64,000 nucleotides of DNA from the NCBI GenBank assembly GCA_025175895.1, contig CM045992.1, forward strand, positions 115,160,377-115,224,376, given 5' to 3'. The stretch's first letter is position 1. Every line of letters begins with the position of its first letter. The DNA comes from Wurfbainia villosa. Its lineage: Eukaryota > Streptophyta > Magnoliopsida > Zingiberales > Zingiberaceae. Below the pieces are notes generated by a model that had not been told where the DNA came from, searched no databases, and saw only the letters and a program-made list of their open reading frames with translations. Position numbers and translations under genes: made by a program. Shown here piece after piece: positions 11,988 to 23,956 of this stretch.

Positions 11988-12640
11988 GATCACAAGATAA
12001 TCAAGACTTTCCTTTATCAGTGTTAAAATAAATTATTAAAAAAAATAAAATAAGATATATTTTATAAAAAATTAGGATAATCTAGAAAGATTAATTTATA
12101 TAAAAAAAATTATTTTCAGGTCAAACTGGTGGCAACAAACCCGCCTCTTTTCGACGTGGCTCTGACCCGGTCCGCTAGCGTTCGATATCTGTGCGGTCCG
12201 ACCCGTTCCACCGACACCGTCCACACCCGCGATTAGGCCGCGGCGCATGTGTCCGATCAAGTGCACAACTGTCGTCCACATTCCATTTATTCTAATCTCA
12301 TTCCGGCCCCACCGTCGTTACGCTCATACGCGAAACTGTTCGACGCCACTACTCTAGCACTCCACGGAAGTAGACCCTACCGGAATTAGCCAATCACCAA
12401 CACTCTTCTAGACGTTTTACGTTAATCTATATCAATCCTTAGTAGCATCGTATCCTCCACTGAGATTATAATATATCAGTGCTCAATTAAACGCAACGAT
12501 CGCACGGTTAATTAAGCTAATAAATAAAAAGCTCTGTTTCCACTTCACTTCTCTTCCTCTTCCTCTATCTCTTCCTCTTCCTCTTCCTCTCTCGCTGGTT
12601 TGGTTTCTCTCCGCAAGTCGATCCCCAAACCCTAGCCAAA
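11988..12640 (+). promoter_or_regulatory. Upstream and 5' UTR region of the GAUT gene
   Basis: No other gene is visible here. 12100-12260 is GC-richer than its surroundings. 12542-12596 is a run of TTCCTC/TCTTCC units ending in CTCTCGCTGG, a pyrimidine-rich patch common in plant core promoters and 5' leaders, about 50 bp before the ATG. I cannot place a TATA box with confidence. Confidence 0.45.
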
Positions 12641-14942
12641 ATGGCCATCTCCGATTGGAGATCCAAGCGTAATGCTGCGACGCGCCACTTCTTCCTCCTC
12701 ATCATTGGCATCTTCGCTGCGGCATTCTTTATCCTCTTCCTCTCCGCCACCACGGCGCCGGTGGTGGCCGGTACGGAGGAGAATTCGTCATCGTCGTCAT
12801 CTTCGGCCTCAGATCTGTACTTATCTGGCCTCCATTTTGCACGTAGATCGGTGCTTGCCCTCCGATCGGACCCCTTGAACGCGCGGGCGGAGCTGATACG
12901 GAAGCAGGTCGGAGACCACGCCGCCGTTGCCGCTGCCTATGCCTCGTACGCACGTCGTCTCAATCTAGAGACCTCGAAGCAGACGCGGGTCTTCGCCGAG
13001 TTAGCTCGCAACCTCTCCCTTCTCCTCGCCGCCCACCGCTCTCTCCTCGACCCCGCCGTGCGGCTCGACGAGGACTCAGTCCGGGGGTTCGAGGGCGGGG
13101 TTAAGGAACGCATACGTGCTGCTCGATTCCTCATTGCCGACGCCAAGGACTTCTTCGACAATCAACTCAAGATTCAGAAGCTGAAAGATACCATCTTTTC
13201 CGTCAACGAGCAGCTCTCCAAGGCTAAGAAGGCTGGTGCTTTCTCCTCCATGATCGCCGCGAAGTCCATCCCCAAGAGCCTCCATTGCCTCGCCATGCGT
13301 CTCATGGAAGAGAGAATTGCCCACCCTGATCGATACGTTGATCCTCCTATTCCTCCGCCCGAGCTCGAAGATCCCAAACTCTACCATTATGCCATCTTCT
13401 CGGACAATGTCCTCGCGGCGTCTGTGGTGCTAAACTCTGCCGTCCGCAATGCTCGTGAGCCTTGGAAGCATGCCTTTCATGTTGTTACAGATAGGATGAA
13501 CCTTGGGGCAATGCAGGTCATGTTTCGTTCGAAAGATTATGCCGGTGCCCACATCGAAATTGTGGCCTATGAGGACTACAAATTCCTCAACTCCTCTTAC
13601 GTGCCTGTTCTCCGGCAGCTAGAATCGGCTAACCTTCAGCGGTTCTATTTCGAGAACAAGCTAGAAAATGCCACCAAGGACACTACCAACATGAAGTTTA
13701 GGAACCCTAAGTACCTATCTATGCTGAACCATTTAAGGTTTTACTTGCCTGAGATGTACCCAAAACTGCACAGAATTCTGTTCTTGGATGATGATATTGT
13801 GGTGCAGCGGGATCTCACGGCATTGTGGAAAATCGATATGGATGGGAAGGTGAATGGAGCAGTTGAGACATGCTTTGGGTCTTTTCACCGTTATGCACAG
13901 TATATGAATTTCTCACACCCCTTGATCAAGGAGAAGTTCGACCCCAAAGCATGTGGGTGGGCGTACGGGATGAATTTCTTCGATCTTGATGCGTGGAGGA
14001 AGGAGAAGTGCACTGAGCAGTATCATTACTGGCAGAATCTTGTAAGTTGCTAACTTTCTAGTGGTATCATTTGCAAAATTGCATTTGTTGTTTTACTAAA
14101 GAAAATCATTTTGATAAAATGGAAAACTGAATATAGCTTTTTTGAGGCAGCAATTGAAAACAATGACATGCATATGTAGTTCTTTCAATCTAGCAATGTG
14201 TTCCTACCATCGTTGACCTTCTTGCTTTTATCGTTTATAAATTCATTTATAGAATTTCCACTGCTGTCCAGTTGTCAGCTTTAGGATTTTTAAACGAGAT
14301 TAAAATTTGGTCGTGTTTATGGTTGCTTATATCCATATTGTGATACTAACATTTACATAAGCAGTTAAACACACAATTGTTTGCCTTGTGTTTTTCTATG
14401 TAGTTTAAATTTTTTAACCTATTGTAATCCTTGCCCTATCTTTGTTAATATTCTTATTAATATAAAAAGAAAAAAAAAAGGGAAGACTTCAACCTGGCCA
14501 AGCATAAGGATTTTTTTTTTTTTTGGCACTGTATCATTCAGATATACTAGGAAAGAGATTGTTGCATAACTGTTTGTTGATATGATGCCTTTTTATCTTT
14601 TACAACCGATATTCCATTATCATTTATTTTTCATTATGATTACTGAAACACTTGCTGTTGTTGCAGAATGAAAATCGAACACTGTGGAAATTAGGTACTC
14701 TTCCACCAGGATTGATCACCTTCTACTCCACAACTAAACCCTTGGACAAGTCCTGGCATGTACTTGGACTAGGATATAATCCAAGTATTAGCATGGAGGA
14801 GATAAATAATGCTGCTGTCGTGCATTTTAATGGAAATATGAAACCTTGGCTTGATATTGCCATGAATCAATTCCGGCCTTTATGGACAAAGTATGTGGAT
14901 TATGATATGGAGTTTGTACGTCAGTGTAATTTCGCAGCATAA
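12641..14942 (+). CDS. Galacturonosyltransferase of the GAUT8/QUA1 type, GT8 family
   Basis: This family adds galacturonic acid from UDP-GalA to homogalacturonan (pectin) in the Golgi. Exon 1 is 12641-14041 and exon 2 is 14667-14942; borders AATCTT|GTAAGT and TTGCAG|AATGAA join HYWQNL to NENRTLW in frame. The product is 558 residues; Arabidopsis GAUT8 has 559. The N-terminus is short and cytosolic, followed by a hydrophobic anchor at about 16-44 (type II Golgi topology). A luminal stem with the conserved IQKLKDTIF segment leads to the GT8 domain from about residue 247 (YHYAIFSDN). The nucleotide-sugar/metal motif is FLDDDIVVQ, with aspartates at 383-385, and exon 2 supplies HFNGNMKPW near 520-528. 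The encoded residues NLGAMQVMF and MRLMEERIAHP favour the GAUT8 branch over GAUT9-11. The sequence looks intact. Exact orthology would need a tree. Confidence 0.95.
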
Positions 14943-16139
14943 AAAGGAACTTCTACAAACAAATCTTCTGTTGCAAAACCCAAAATGTATGCGCAAATTG
15001 TCACCCTTTGGTCGTCCGTAAGGTTTATTTCTCCCCCTTAAATTCTCTGTTTTAGATCTTTTCCTGTAATGTTTTAGAACATCCATCAACAACTGATGAC
15101 GCTGAAACCCTCTCATGTATGACCAGTCTAATGTGTCACAAAGATGTGGCATTTGTTTAGCTAAAAAATGAATCATATTTAGTTTTATTCTCTCTATGCC
15201 TTTTGCCAGTGCTGTTTATTGCGCTGTTAAGTTGTTTAAGGTGTCTTTCAATCATTCTCTACTAGCTACTTGTGTAATTGTTTTCATTGTTGGCCTCTGG
15301 AAAACAGTAAACTGTGTAGCAAAATCCAACTGACAATTACAAACTAGAGGTGGATAATTTGTAGTCAGTGAACTGTAAAAGCATGATCTAATTAACTCGT
15401 TGGATTTAGATTTGATGGTAGATATGGTTCTAGTTTGCATGAAACAATTTTTGAGAATTGTTTGATATGGTCATGGAAATCCTGGTTAATGCTCTGATGG
15501 AGATGATGACCTGCCTAAGAAAGTTTGTACAAAAGGATGCCACCTGCAAAAAAATGTGGCAAAAATCAGTAGTTATGTGTTTAAGATGGCATTTCATGAA
15601 TGCCATGTGTAAGTTTTTTTAGTTGTCTAACATGTTTAAGCTTTGAGTTGGCGAAATTTGTCTTGCACCACTGAATGGTGTATGATTTTGCACTCCTTAA
15701 TTAGATCACTTTAATCGAGTTCGAATTAATATGATACACTCGAATACATTATGATAATCACATATAAATCCACCGTCGTCCACCAACAAAAGTCCCTCAA
15801 TAAAATAACCTAATAATTTTGTTTCCTAATCAATCAAGAGCTTGGTCGAAGAGTCACTCAAATCGTCCTTACTACTCCAATTTGATTTTTTTGCTTTCTT
15901 TCTATCCACATTCTTTCTCTCCGTGATCACACACATGTTGTCTGGAGCCATTCATATATACAGGAGAGTTAGCTCTACAATCTTCTTGTCGATCGTTGTG
16001 AGAGCGATTTAATTTCTCCTTGGCTTGGAGTGCCCAAATTAGAGTCGTCATTCAACCAATTCTTTAATTCGTTCACTACTACCGTACGTAATAAGTGCTT
16101 CAATCGATTCAATTTTAGTCTCCAATTTAGTTTCAAACC
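14943..16139. other. GAUT 3' UTR and intergenic DNA
   Basis: 14943-15250 is the probable 3' UTR. 15700-15788 closely resembles the right-hand end of the palindromic element at 26938-27986 (AATCGAGTTCGAATTAATATG... ending CCACCAACA) and is probably a remnant of that family without a visible left end. I see no gene up to the copia insertion at 16140. Confidence 0.5.
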
Positions 16140-16383
16140 TGTTGGTTCGTGGCAGTTCCACGAACTGCATGGAGGCAGTTCGTGGAACCGCCTCGAGCAC
16201 GCACTCCTTCCCTTAGCATGCGTCCAAGTGAGTTGATCGGCTACGAAAGGTTCGGCTGTTCGGCGAAGAGGGAGAGAGGCGTAGAAGCATCCGGATTGAT
16301 TTGGTTGGTGAAGCATGAGGTAATTTCCAAGGTGATTTTTCCTCCGACACAAGCCAAAGCTCCGAACAGGTATATGATCTACA
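16140..16383 (+). repeat. 5' LTR (244 bp) of the copia element
   Basis: It contains an inverted repeat near its start (GGCAGTTCCACGAACTGC), which could form a hairpin in the transcript. The 3' copy matches almost throughout. Confidence 0.93.
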
Positions 16384-18462
16384 TTGGTATCAGAGCATAT
16401 AGTATTTACCTGTTCAATTTTTTTTCTCGCCGCAATCGGAAAATTCTGTTCGGGAAAGAACGGAACAAGTCCGGAATCTACCTCCTTCGCAGGCGGCGCC
16501 TCACCGACGCGCCGTCGGCGAGGCGGTCGTCGGAGGCGGTCGCACGACGCAGGGAGGCGATGAGCGCCGACGCCTCGCGGCCTCCGAACGCGATTCGCCG
16601 TGGCGCTCGGAGAGGCGCGGCGCGAGGCATCGGCGTCGATGTTGTCTTCTGCGGCGCGGAGGAGACAGCGCCATGCGCGGCTGGCGCTTCGAGCAGGCGT
16701 CTGCCTCGAGGCGTGGCGTGTAGCCAGCGGGCCTTGGCCGTGGCGAGGTGTTTGCCTCGGCGTATGCTGGCGGCAGGCGGGCGTTAGCAGCGGCAGCGGC
16801 GGCAATCGGCGCCGCGGCGCTGACGCTGGGATTTAGGGCGCGCGGATGGGAAAATTTTCCTATTTATTAAATAGGAAAATTAATCTGTTTTGTACAGATT
16901 GGTTTTTTATTTATTACGAAAGAAATTTTTTTTTTTATCTATTTAGTACAGATTTTTTTATTAATTGAAAAAAAGAGGTTTTTATTAACTGTTTAAATCT
17001 GCATTAATTTTCCTATTAATAAAAAAATGTTTTTCATTAATACATGTCTGATTATTTAATTGGGCTTCAATTGGGCCGAATTAATTGGGTTGAATTAAAT
17101 AGGCCGAATTAATTGGGCCGAATTAAATGGGCCGAATTAATTGGGCTATAGATTTAGTTTGGTTTAATTGGGCCAAATTGAATCAAACTTTGAATCAATT
17201 TTAATTGGGCGTGGGTTGATTAATTTGATTCCAACAAATGGCTAAGTGTCCAATTAAAATTACACAAGAATTGTGTGAAGTTGACTTTGGTTGACTAAAC
17301 TCATAACTAAAGTTAGATGGATTGTTTTGAAACAATTAGAATCTGACGTGGATAACTTAAGGATAGAACTAGTTTATGACTGTCGATGGGTCAAAATTGA
17401 TTGATCAATGGGCCAATTAATTATAGCCTAAAATTCAAGGAGTTTAGTTCTTCTTGATATATGTATATTTGTTCTATGCCTTGATTAATTGGTATTTCTT
17501 TTTTGTATATCTTGACATAATTTATTTCAATTTTACAGATGACGCGGATGTATACCACTATGACCCGGTGCGATGTGTTGCGCAATCGGTATAGGGAGAC
17601 TATCGAAGATTTGGACTATGACCCTTACCATGGAGTCCCTGGACATATTGGGAAGTAGACCGCTATTACGGAAGCTCGAGACGCGAGGAGTTTCGAGATT
17701 GATTCTGAGTGGATTTGGGCGTTGATTCGTTCATTGCCTGATTATCTTGCTGACGCGGCACGACAATTTTGGGGGTTACATGAAGGACGCATTTCATATA
17801 CGGTTGTCTGTAGCCGATTAACTATCTTGTGTGAAGAGGATCCTGAAGAAGACCCTGTGGAGGATTTTGGTTCTCGATTAGTGAGGTCTTTAAGGACTGT
17901 ATCGAGGCGGCATGTGTGAGTGTCGCAGAGAGAAATCTTGTAGTTGAGTCTGACGGGGGGACATGTCATGATTATCGCAAGGCTAGGCTTGTCCTAAAGG
18001 GGAGCAAGAATCGCTATCTAGTCTATTAGGAGTTGTTTTAGTTTATGAGTATGAAGAATGTAATCTGTTACATTCTTAGTAGACTTTGTTATTTGTTGAC
18101 ATTGTACAACATGTTTATTTTAATGATATGTTCATTTAAAATGATTAGTTCATTTAATGCTGTTAACTCTACATGATGCATGATTATTGTATATGTCATT
18201 GATTAGTTCAAATGAGTAAATAATGATATGTTCATTTAATGTGTTATATCATGCTGTAATAATGATTAATATCATTAAGTGGGATGTATGTAATAAAATA
18301 TATCAATATAAGTCTGATTGGAACATACAAATGATGAGTGATAACGCAGTTGTCATTTGATTTTGTAATCCAGATCAGATTTATCTTGAGTTTATTTTTT
18401 GAGATTGCATACATAAAAGCATACACTGAGTAACTAAATAATGTGTTTATTTATATTAGGTT
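16384..18462 (+). other. Long leader of the copia element
   Basis: The primer site is followed by a very GC-rich block (about 16490-16830), then AT-rich DNA with tandem GGGCCGAATTAATT-like units at about 17070-17150. An extra open frame lies at 17539-17919 and is annotated separately. A 2.1-kb leader before gag is unusually long for a copia element with 0.25-kb LTRs. Confidence 0.7.
17539..17919 (+). pseudogene. Extra ORF in the copia leader, one in-frame stop
   Basis: The frame starts ATG at 17539, reads 39 codons (MTRMYTTMTRCDVLRNRYRE...), meets TAG at 17656, and then continues open in the same frame to TGA at 17917-17919, about 125 codons in all. The second half contains PDYLADAARQFWGLHEGRIS and an acidic EEDPEEDPVEDFG stretch. 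I recognise no domain. The ATG directly follows a pyrimidine-rich tract ending TTTTACAG, which looks like a 3' splice site. It may be an accessory retroelement protein or captured host sequence; its product is unknown. Confidence 0.45.
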
Positions 18463-19319
18463 ATGGCAACTAAGAACATCATCATTGACCGAACAAAGGT
18501 GAAAATCGAATGGGGATAACTATAAAATACGGCACCTCAAGATTCAGATGTTCTCGAGGAACAAGAAGTTCTAGAGGTTGTTATGTTGGAACTGTTGAGA
18601 GTAATCTGACCTGATGCAGACGTGACCTTGATGCCTATAAGGTATGGAAAAGGAAGGACTCCACTGCTAAGGGCATATTGATAAGTTCAATGATGGATGA
18701 CCTAGTGTTAGAGTATGAGCCATATCCTTTAGCTCATGCAGTTTGGGTAGCCCTTAGAGAAAGATACAGTGGAATAAGTCTGAGTAAGCTTCGTCAGCTG
18801 ACGATCAGGTTCGACAGCTATAAGAAGCGCCCGAATGCAATGATGGTTCAACATCTCAGGGAGATGTCTAACATGATTCGGGAGCTAAAACTCGATCATG
18901 AGTTAATGATGAACAACGAGTTCAAAGCGGTTATTCGTTCTCTTCCCGATTCTTGGGAAACCATGAAGCAGACCTTAACTCACAGTGAGAGTATTAAAAC
19001 TTTCGCTGATGTCTCACGGCATGTTGAGCTGGAGGCTGAGAGAGTAGAATCTGCGAGGATTTCTGGCCAAGCCTATTTGGCTGCAGGCTCTGCTGGATCA
19101 TCTGGATCCAAGAAGAAATGGTACAAGAAGGGAAAGGGAAAGAATAAAAACGTTGCTACTGCTGCTGGGAAGGATCAAATCAAGAAGAAGAAGACAGGGA
19201 AGAAGCCTAAAAGCAAGTTATCTTGCTTTAATTGTGGCAAGAAGGGCCACTTTGCTCGGGAGTGTACTGAGCCAAAGAAGGTAACTTCTAATCGCCTTCT
19301 CCGAGCATTTTGTTGCTAG
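18463..19319 (+). pseudogene. copia gag with frameshifts
   Basis: The frame opens MATKNIIIDRTKVKIEW and shows NGDNYKI...HLKIQMF, the start of the copia gag (UBN2-type) domain, but is broken by a stop near 18518 and frameshifts through 18660. From 18678 it is open: ALRERYSGISLSKLRQLTIR, then a basic Lys/Gly linker and a perfect CCHC knuckle CFNCGKKGHFAREC near 19224-19265. Gag packages the element's RNA into virus-like particles. The stop at 19317-19319 separates it from pol in this copy. Confidence 0.85.
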
Positions 19320-20400
19320 TACGTGTTGATGGCTCGATTCTTATCCTTTGTGGATTATAGATTCGGAGCAACCAACCATGTAGCTCGAGAGCGGGTTACA
19401 TATGTGAGTACCACGGTCCGCAACAAATGGATCTATGTAGGAAACAATGCAAGAGTCGAAGTTAAGGGAGTCGACACTTGCAAACTTAACCTTCGTGGTG
19501 GAAGTACTTTGTTTCTACATGACGTCTTATATGCTCCATAGATTCGAAGGAATCTTGTATCTGTTACTTGTCTTCTTGATTTGGGGTACTCTGTAAGTTT
19601 TTTCAGTCGTTGTGTAGAACTTAAGATTGACTCTGTGTCAATCGGATATGGTTATTTATCTAATGGTTTTATGGTACTAGATGTGGTGCCTGATGTGAAT
19701 TGTGCGATTCATAGTTGTTTTTCAAACATTGCTCTTACTAGTAATGCGGATATATCTGATGAGGTTTGGCATGCTAGATTGGGACATATAGGACAAGATC
19801 GCATGAATCGATTAGCCAGAGAGGGTTTATTGGGCTCTCGTGCTAAGATTAGCTTGTCTATATGTGAGCATTGTCCTGCTGGAAAAGCAACTAGGAAACC
19901 ATTTGGAAAGGCTATTAGAGCAGACTTGCCATTGCAATTGATTCATTCAGATATTTGTGGTCCGATGAGTGTGAAGGCTAGGCATGGAGCTTCCTACTTC
20001 ATTACATTTATTGATGATTTCACTAGGTATGGTCATGTGTATTTGATTTTTCAAAAATCAAGCGTTGGATTATTTCATTCGTATTCGAACGAAGTCGAGA
20101 ATCAAACTAACGTAAGGTTAAGGCCTTACGCGACCGACCGTGGGGGTGAATATCCTCGATTTGTTCAAGACGACATGTAATGATAAGGGGATTATTAGAC
20201 AGCTAACGATCCCAGGAACTCCACAGCAAAATGGGGTTGCTGAAAGAAGAAATAGGACTCTTCTTGAAATGGTTAGATCTATGATGGCGCAGGCTAATTT
20301 GCCGGTCTCCTATCGGGAGAGATGCATTAGTCGCGATATATACTTAACAAAGTGTCTTCAAAGTCGGGCCTTCCATCGACCCATATGAACGCTGATCTCG
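19320..20400 (+). pseudogene. copia protease remnant and integrase
   Basis: 19323-19541 is a worn protease/linker region (VKGVDTCKLNLRGG, LHDVLYAP). 19581-20180 holds the GAG-pre-integrase motif VWHARLGHIGQDRMNRLARE with the zinc-binding CEHCPAGKA. The integrase core follows: DICGPMSV...FIDDFTRYGHVYL (first Asp) and TDRGGEY (second Asp). A frameshift near 20150 moves the remainder, including QQNGVAERRNRTLLEMVRSM with the third acidic residue, into another frame (20140-20388). Confidence 0.88.
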
Positions 20401-22339
20401 TAAACCAGATTTATAACCGAGACCCCGGGGTCACCGCCACGCTCACGATAGCTCACAAGTATGGAAAACTAGGACCTAGAGGTAAGAAATGTATCTTTAT
20501 AAGATATTCTGAGACCTCAAAAGGTTATGTTTTTATAGGTGAGCAACAAGATGGAACAATCTCTGAGATTGAGTCAAGAGATGCCACTTTTCTAGAAACT
20601 GAGTTCCCAACAAAGGGTGAAGTTGATAAGACAGTTCCTCTTTTTGAGGATGAGTCGCTATCAACAAAGACAGATGTCCAGTGGGATACCTGAACCTAGT
20701 CAACCGAGTGGGAGTAATATGCCTGATCACGAGGTGACTTCTCAACAACCCAACTTACGGAAAAGTGTTCGTAAGATCATACCTAAAAGGAGGTTTGATA
20801 TTGAGAATGAGGCAATGATGACACTCCCAGTTGACGAAGATGAACCTCAATCAGTTGAGGATGCGTTGGGATGTAGGGTTAGAGATAAGTGGAAAAGTGC
20901 AATGGAAGAAGAGATGAAGTCAATGATTCAGAATCAAGTTTGGGAGTTAGTCGATCTTCCTCCTGGCCGAAGGGCTATTGGGAATAAGTGGATTCTCAAA
21001 ATAAAGAGGAAATCTGATGGATCGATTAACCGATACAAGGCTCGTTTGGTTGCAAAATGATTTACCCAAAGAGAGGGTGTTGACTTTGAAGAGACATTTT
21101 CTCCCGTAGTGAAGTTTGTGTCAATCCGAGTTATTTTGGCCTTTGTGGCGCATTATGACTTGGAATTACATCAGATGGATGTCAAAACCGCTTTCCTTAA
21201 CGGTGAGCTTGACGAGGAAATCTATGTGGTTCAGCCAGAAGGTTTCGTTGCTTTAGGCTAAGAGGATAAAGTATGTAGATTGAAGAAATCCATATATACG
21301 GGTCAAGAAGCCAAGACAATGGAACATAAGATTTAATAAAGTGGTTTTATCTTATGGTTTCAAATGATCAATGAGGATCATCGTTTTCCTAAAGAAGGAA
21401 AAAGAAAGTATGCCATTTTATCATTATATGCGATACGCGAGAAATGACATAGGTTTTATCAAGAAGTCAAAAAGTGGTTGTCTTCAATTTGACACAATAG
21501 ATATGGGAGAAGTGAATACATCTTAGGGGTTAAGATCATCCGGATCGATCAAAGAGACTTTTGGGTTTGTCAAGAGTCTTATATAACTAAGATGTTACAA
21601 CAAATAAATGAATGTAACAGACACCTATTGCGAATACTTTTGAGCAAAGTATGAGTCCCAAGACTCAGTGAAATAAGCCGACATGAATAAAAAACCATAT
21701 GCGATTAGCCATAGGTAGTTTAATGTATACTATGTTGTGTACTCGTCCGATATCGGCTATCGATGGCTTAGTCGGTGGTTCGGTCAAACCCAGGATCGAG
21801 ACAACCGGAAGGCGGTGAAAAGGATTTTCGGATATCGAAGGCGGCAGATTATTGTCTCTGTTATCGAGGATCGGATGAGCCTTATGGGCTATTCGGATGC
21901 AGATTGGTGGGGACTGGATGATAGAAAATCAACATCGTATGCGTTCTTGTTGAATGATGGCGCCATCTCTGAATGAGCAGCAGCTGTGACCTTATCTACA
22001 ATGGAAGCTGAATATGTGGCATGTTCAGCAGCTGTACAAGAAGCAGTCTGGTTGAGAAGGTTCCTAAAGCATTTGAAGATTGCTGAGAACAGTGGGAGTC
22101 CAGTGACTGTCTATTGTGACAGTCAAGCTGCGATAGCTTTTTCCAAGGATCCCAAATATCACAGCAAGGGCAAGCATATTGCTATAAAATATAACTTTAT
22201 CAGGGATATTGTTGTTAAAAAGAAGGTGATTCTTGAATATATCCCTACACGAGCTATGCTTGCAGATCCTTTTACTAAGCCAATGACTAGAGAGTCATTT
22301 AATGAGCATGTAAAATCTATGGGACTTCGTAGAATGTAA
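20400..22339 (+). pseudogene. copia reverse transcriptase and RNase H, broken
   Basis: The reverse transcriptase begins with WKSAMEEEMKSMIQNQVWEL and NKWILKIKRKSDGSINRYKA (about 20880-21050), has a stop at 21058, and continues with FSPVVKFVSIRVILAF, HQMDVKTAFLNGEL and the PEGFV segment to about 21260. 21260-21980 is badly scrambled: RQWNIRFN is readable but the YVDD catalytic box is not. RNase H is clear at 21986-22339 (MTLSTMEAEYVACSAAVQEA...YCDSQAAI...PTRAMLADPFTKP). The order integrase before RT/RNase H defines Ty1/copia. Confidence 0.9.
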
Positions 22340-23701
22340 CAGTCTTGTAATGACAATTGAATATTATGATTTGATTGTTTGAAATGCTAGTCATAATCTA
22401 TTCAGTGTATATTATGTTACATTCTAGTGATAAGATCTCGATAAGCATGTTGGCAGGTAGTGATTGGTCCTCTCACATGGACAATCATCTCTATTTGTTG
22501 TGTATGAATAGAGGTAAGATCGATGCTTATAGGTCAGCCTATGTGATTGTTAGCTTTGGAAGTTGTAAAATTTGTTACATTCCTATAAGTTAGGGTCGTC
22601 TTGATATTTGTATCAAGATAAGATCATTTTGTGGTAAATGATCGAAGTAAATGAACCAACCATTTATTATACCTGTTGTGAGCCAGATAAGGATTCATGT
22701 GTTGAATTTTGGATTAGACATTGGGAATGTCTAGATCGAAATCTTTACGATGTTAATTTGAGGGAAACATGCGCTCTTTATTGGTAAAGAGGAAGACATC
22801 GTAGCATGTGAATCATATCACATGTGCTAAGACGACATATAAGGGTAGTAGGAGAATGGATCCCTGCTTCTCTACTATGTGAGCCCTTTGAGATTATATG
22901 TTGATCTCAATATTTGCCCTTTGTGACTATTTAGGTGTCTACTTGAAGTTTTGATCAGGATCTGCTACTTTAGCATGTAAACCTATTGACTATGGATGAT
23001 TCGGTCTATGGAACATGTCTAGGAAAGCGATTAATTAAAATGAATAGATTCACACTAAAAAGGAAGATTAAATAAGTTTACATCTAATGGGAATTATTCA
23101 CTTGTCGACTCTTTTCTGTTGTGTACAGAAATGTTTGTGAATATTTGAAATATGAGACGTGCTCTTGATTTGATGGTCAATATAAGGGATTAGAGATGTT
23201 CATATTGATGTAAATAAGATTATTTAATCTGGATAAAAAGCAAGACATGAATGTTTCAGGTAAACGGTTATGTACCACCAGAAAAATGATTTTGTATCAT
23301 CTGGAAAATGACTGTGTGTCACCTGGGAAATGGCTGTGTGTCATAAGATAAATGGTTTTGTACCATCTGGAGATGACTCTGTGTAATCGGGAGAATGATT
23401 ATGTATCATATGAAGAGTGACTAAGTTAGGCGTAACAACTTCTCTTAGCATGTATCACTCTATGAGCAGCTATGTAAGGTGTAACAACTTTCTTAGCATT
23501 TGAGCAACTCGATGTGCTTCTTTGTCGCAACCATTTTCTAATTTGATGTTTCATTTAGTCTTTGTGACTATTAATCTATGTTCTATTAGTCTTTTGAGAC
23601 AATAGATGTTGCTTCAATTTAGTCTATGTGACTAATCACCTCTTCCATAATGGTCTGTGTGATCATTTTATCTATGTGACATACCTTGGACGAGTGGGAG
23701 A
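22340..23701 (+). repeat. 3' untranslated part of the copia element with tandem repeats
   Basis: No ORF of note. 23265-23430 is a degenerate tandem array of about 30-bp units (TGTGTCACCTGG, TGTATCATCTGG), and 23540-23690 has looser units on TCTATGTGACTA. The polypurine tract GAGTGGGAGA at 23692-23701 abuts the 3' LTR. Confidence 0.7.
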
Positions 23702-23956
23702 TGTTGGTTCGTGGCAGTTCCACGAACTGCATAGAGGCAGTTCGTGGAACTGCCTCGAGCACACACTCCTTCCCTTAAAAGGGAAGGAGCGTGCGTCCAA
23801 GTGAGTTGATCGGCTACGAAAGGTTCGACTGCTCGGCGAAGAGGGAGAGAGGCGTAGAAGCATCCGGATTGATTTGGTTGGTGAAGCGTGAGGTAATTTC
23901 CAAGGTGATTTTTCCTCCGACACAAGCCAAAGCTCCGAACAGGTATATGATCTACA
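23702..23956 (+). repeat. 3' LTR (255 bp) of the copia element
   Basis: Direct repeat of 16140-16383, ending ATGATCTACA, followed by the target duplication AAACC. Confidence 0.93.

Larger units (their letters stand above)
16140..23956 (+). mobile_element. Ty1/copia retrotransposon, full length but decayed
   Basis: Short LTRs at 16140-16383 and 23702-23956 start TGTTGGTTCGTGGCAG and end ATGATCTACA. They are flanked by a perfect 5-bp duplication AAACC (16135-16139 and 23957-23961). The 5' LTR is followed at once by TTGGTATCAGAGC, an intact initiator-Met primer site, and the purine tract GAGTGGGAGA precedes the 3' LTR. Gag, integrase, reverse transcriptase and RNase H follow in the copia order. 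All are broken by stops or frameshifts, so the copy cannot be autonomous. The LTRs are nearly identical except that the 3' copy has an insert near 23778 making a palindrome CTTCCCTTAAAAGGGAAG. Confidence 0.96.

Noticed and set aside
15975..16805. 276-codon minus-strand frame
   Set aside because: Covers the copia LTR and GC-rich leader antisense to the element; no family features.
23265..23430. Tandem units resembling a CRISPR array
   Set aside because: Degenerate units without constant repeats or unique spacers, inside a plant retrotransposon.
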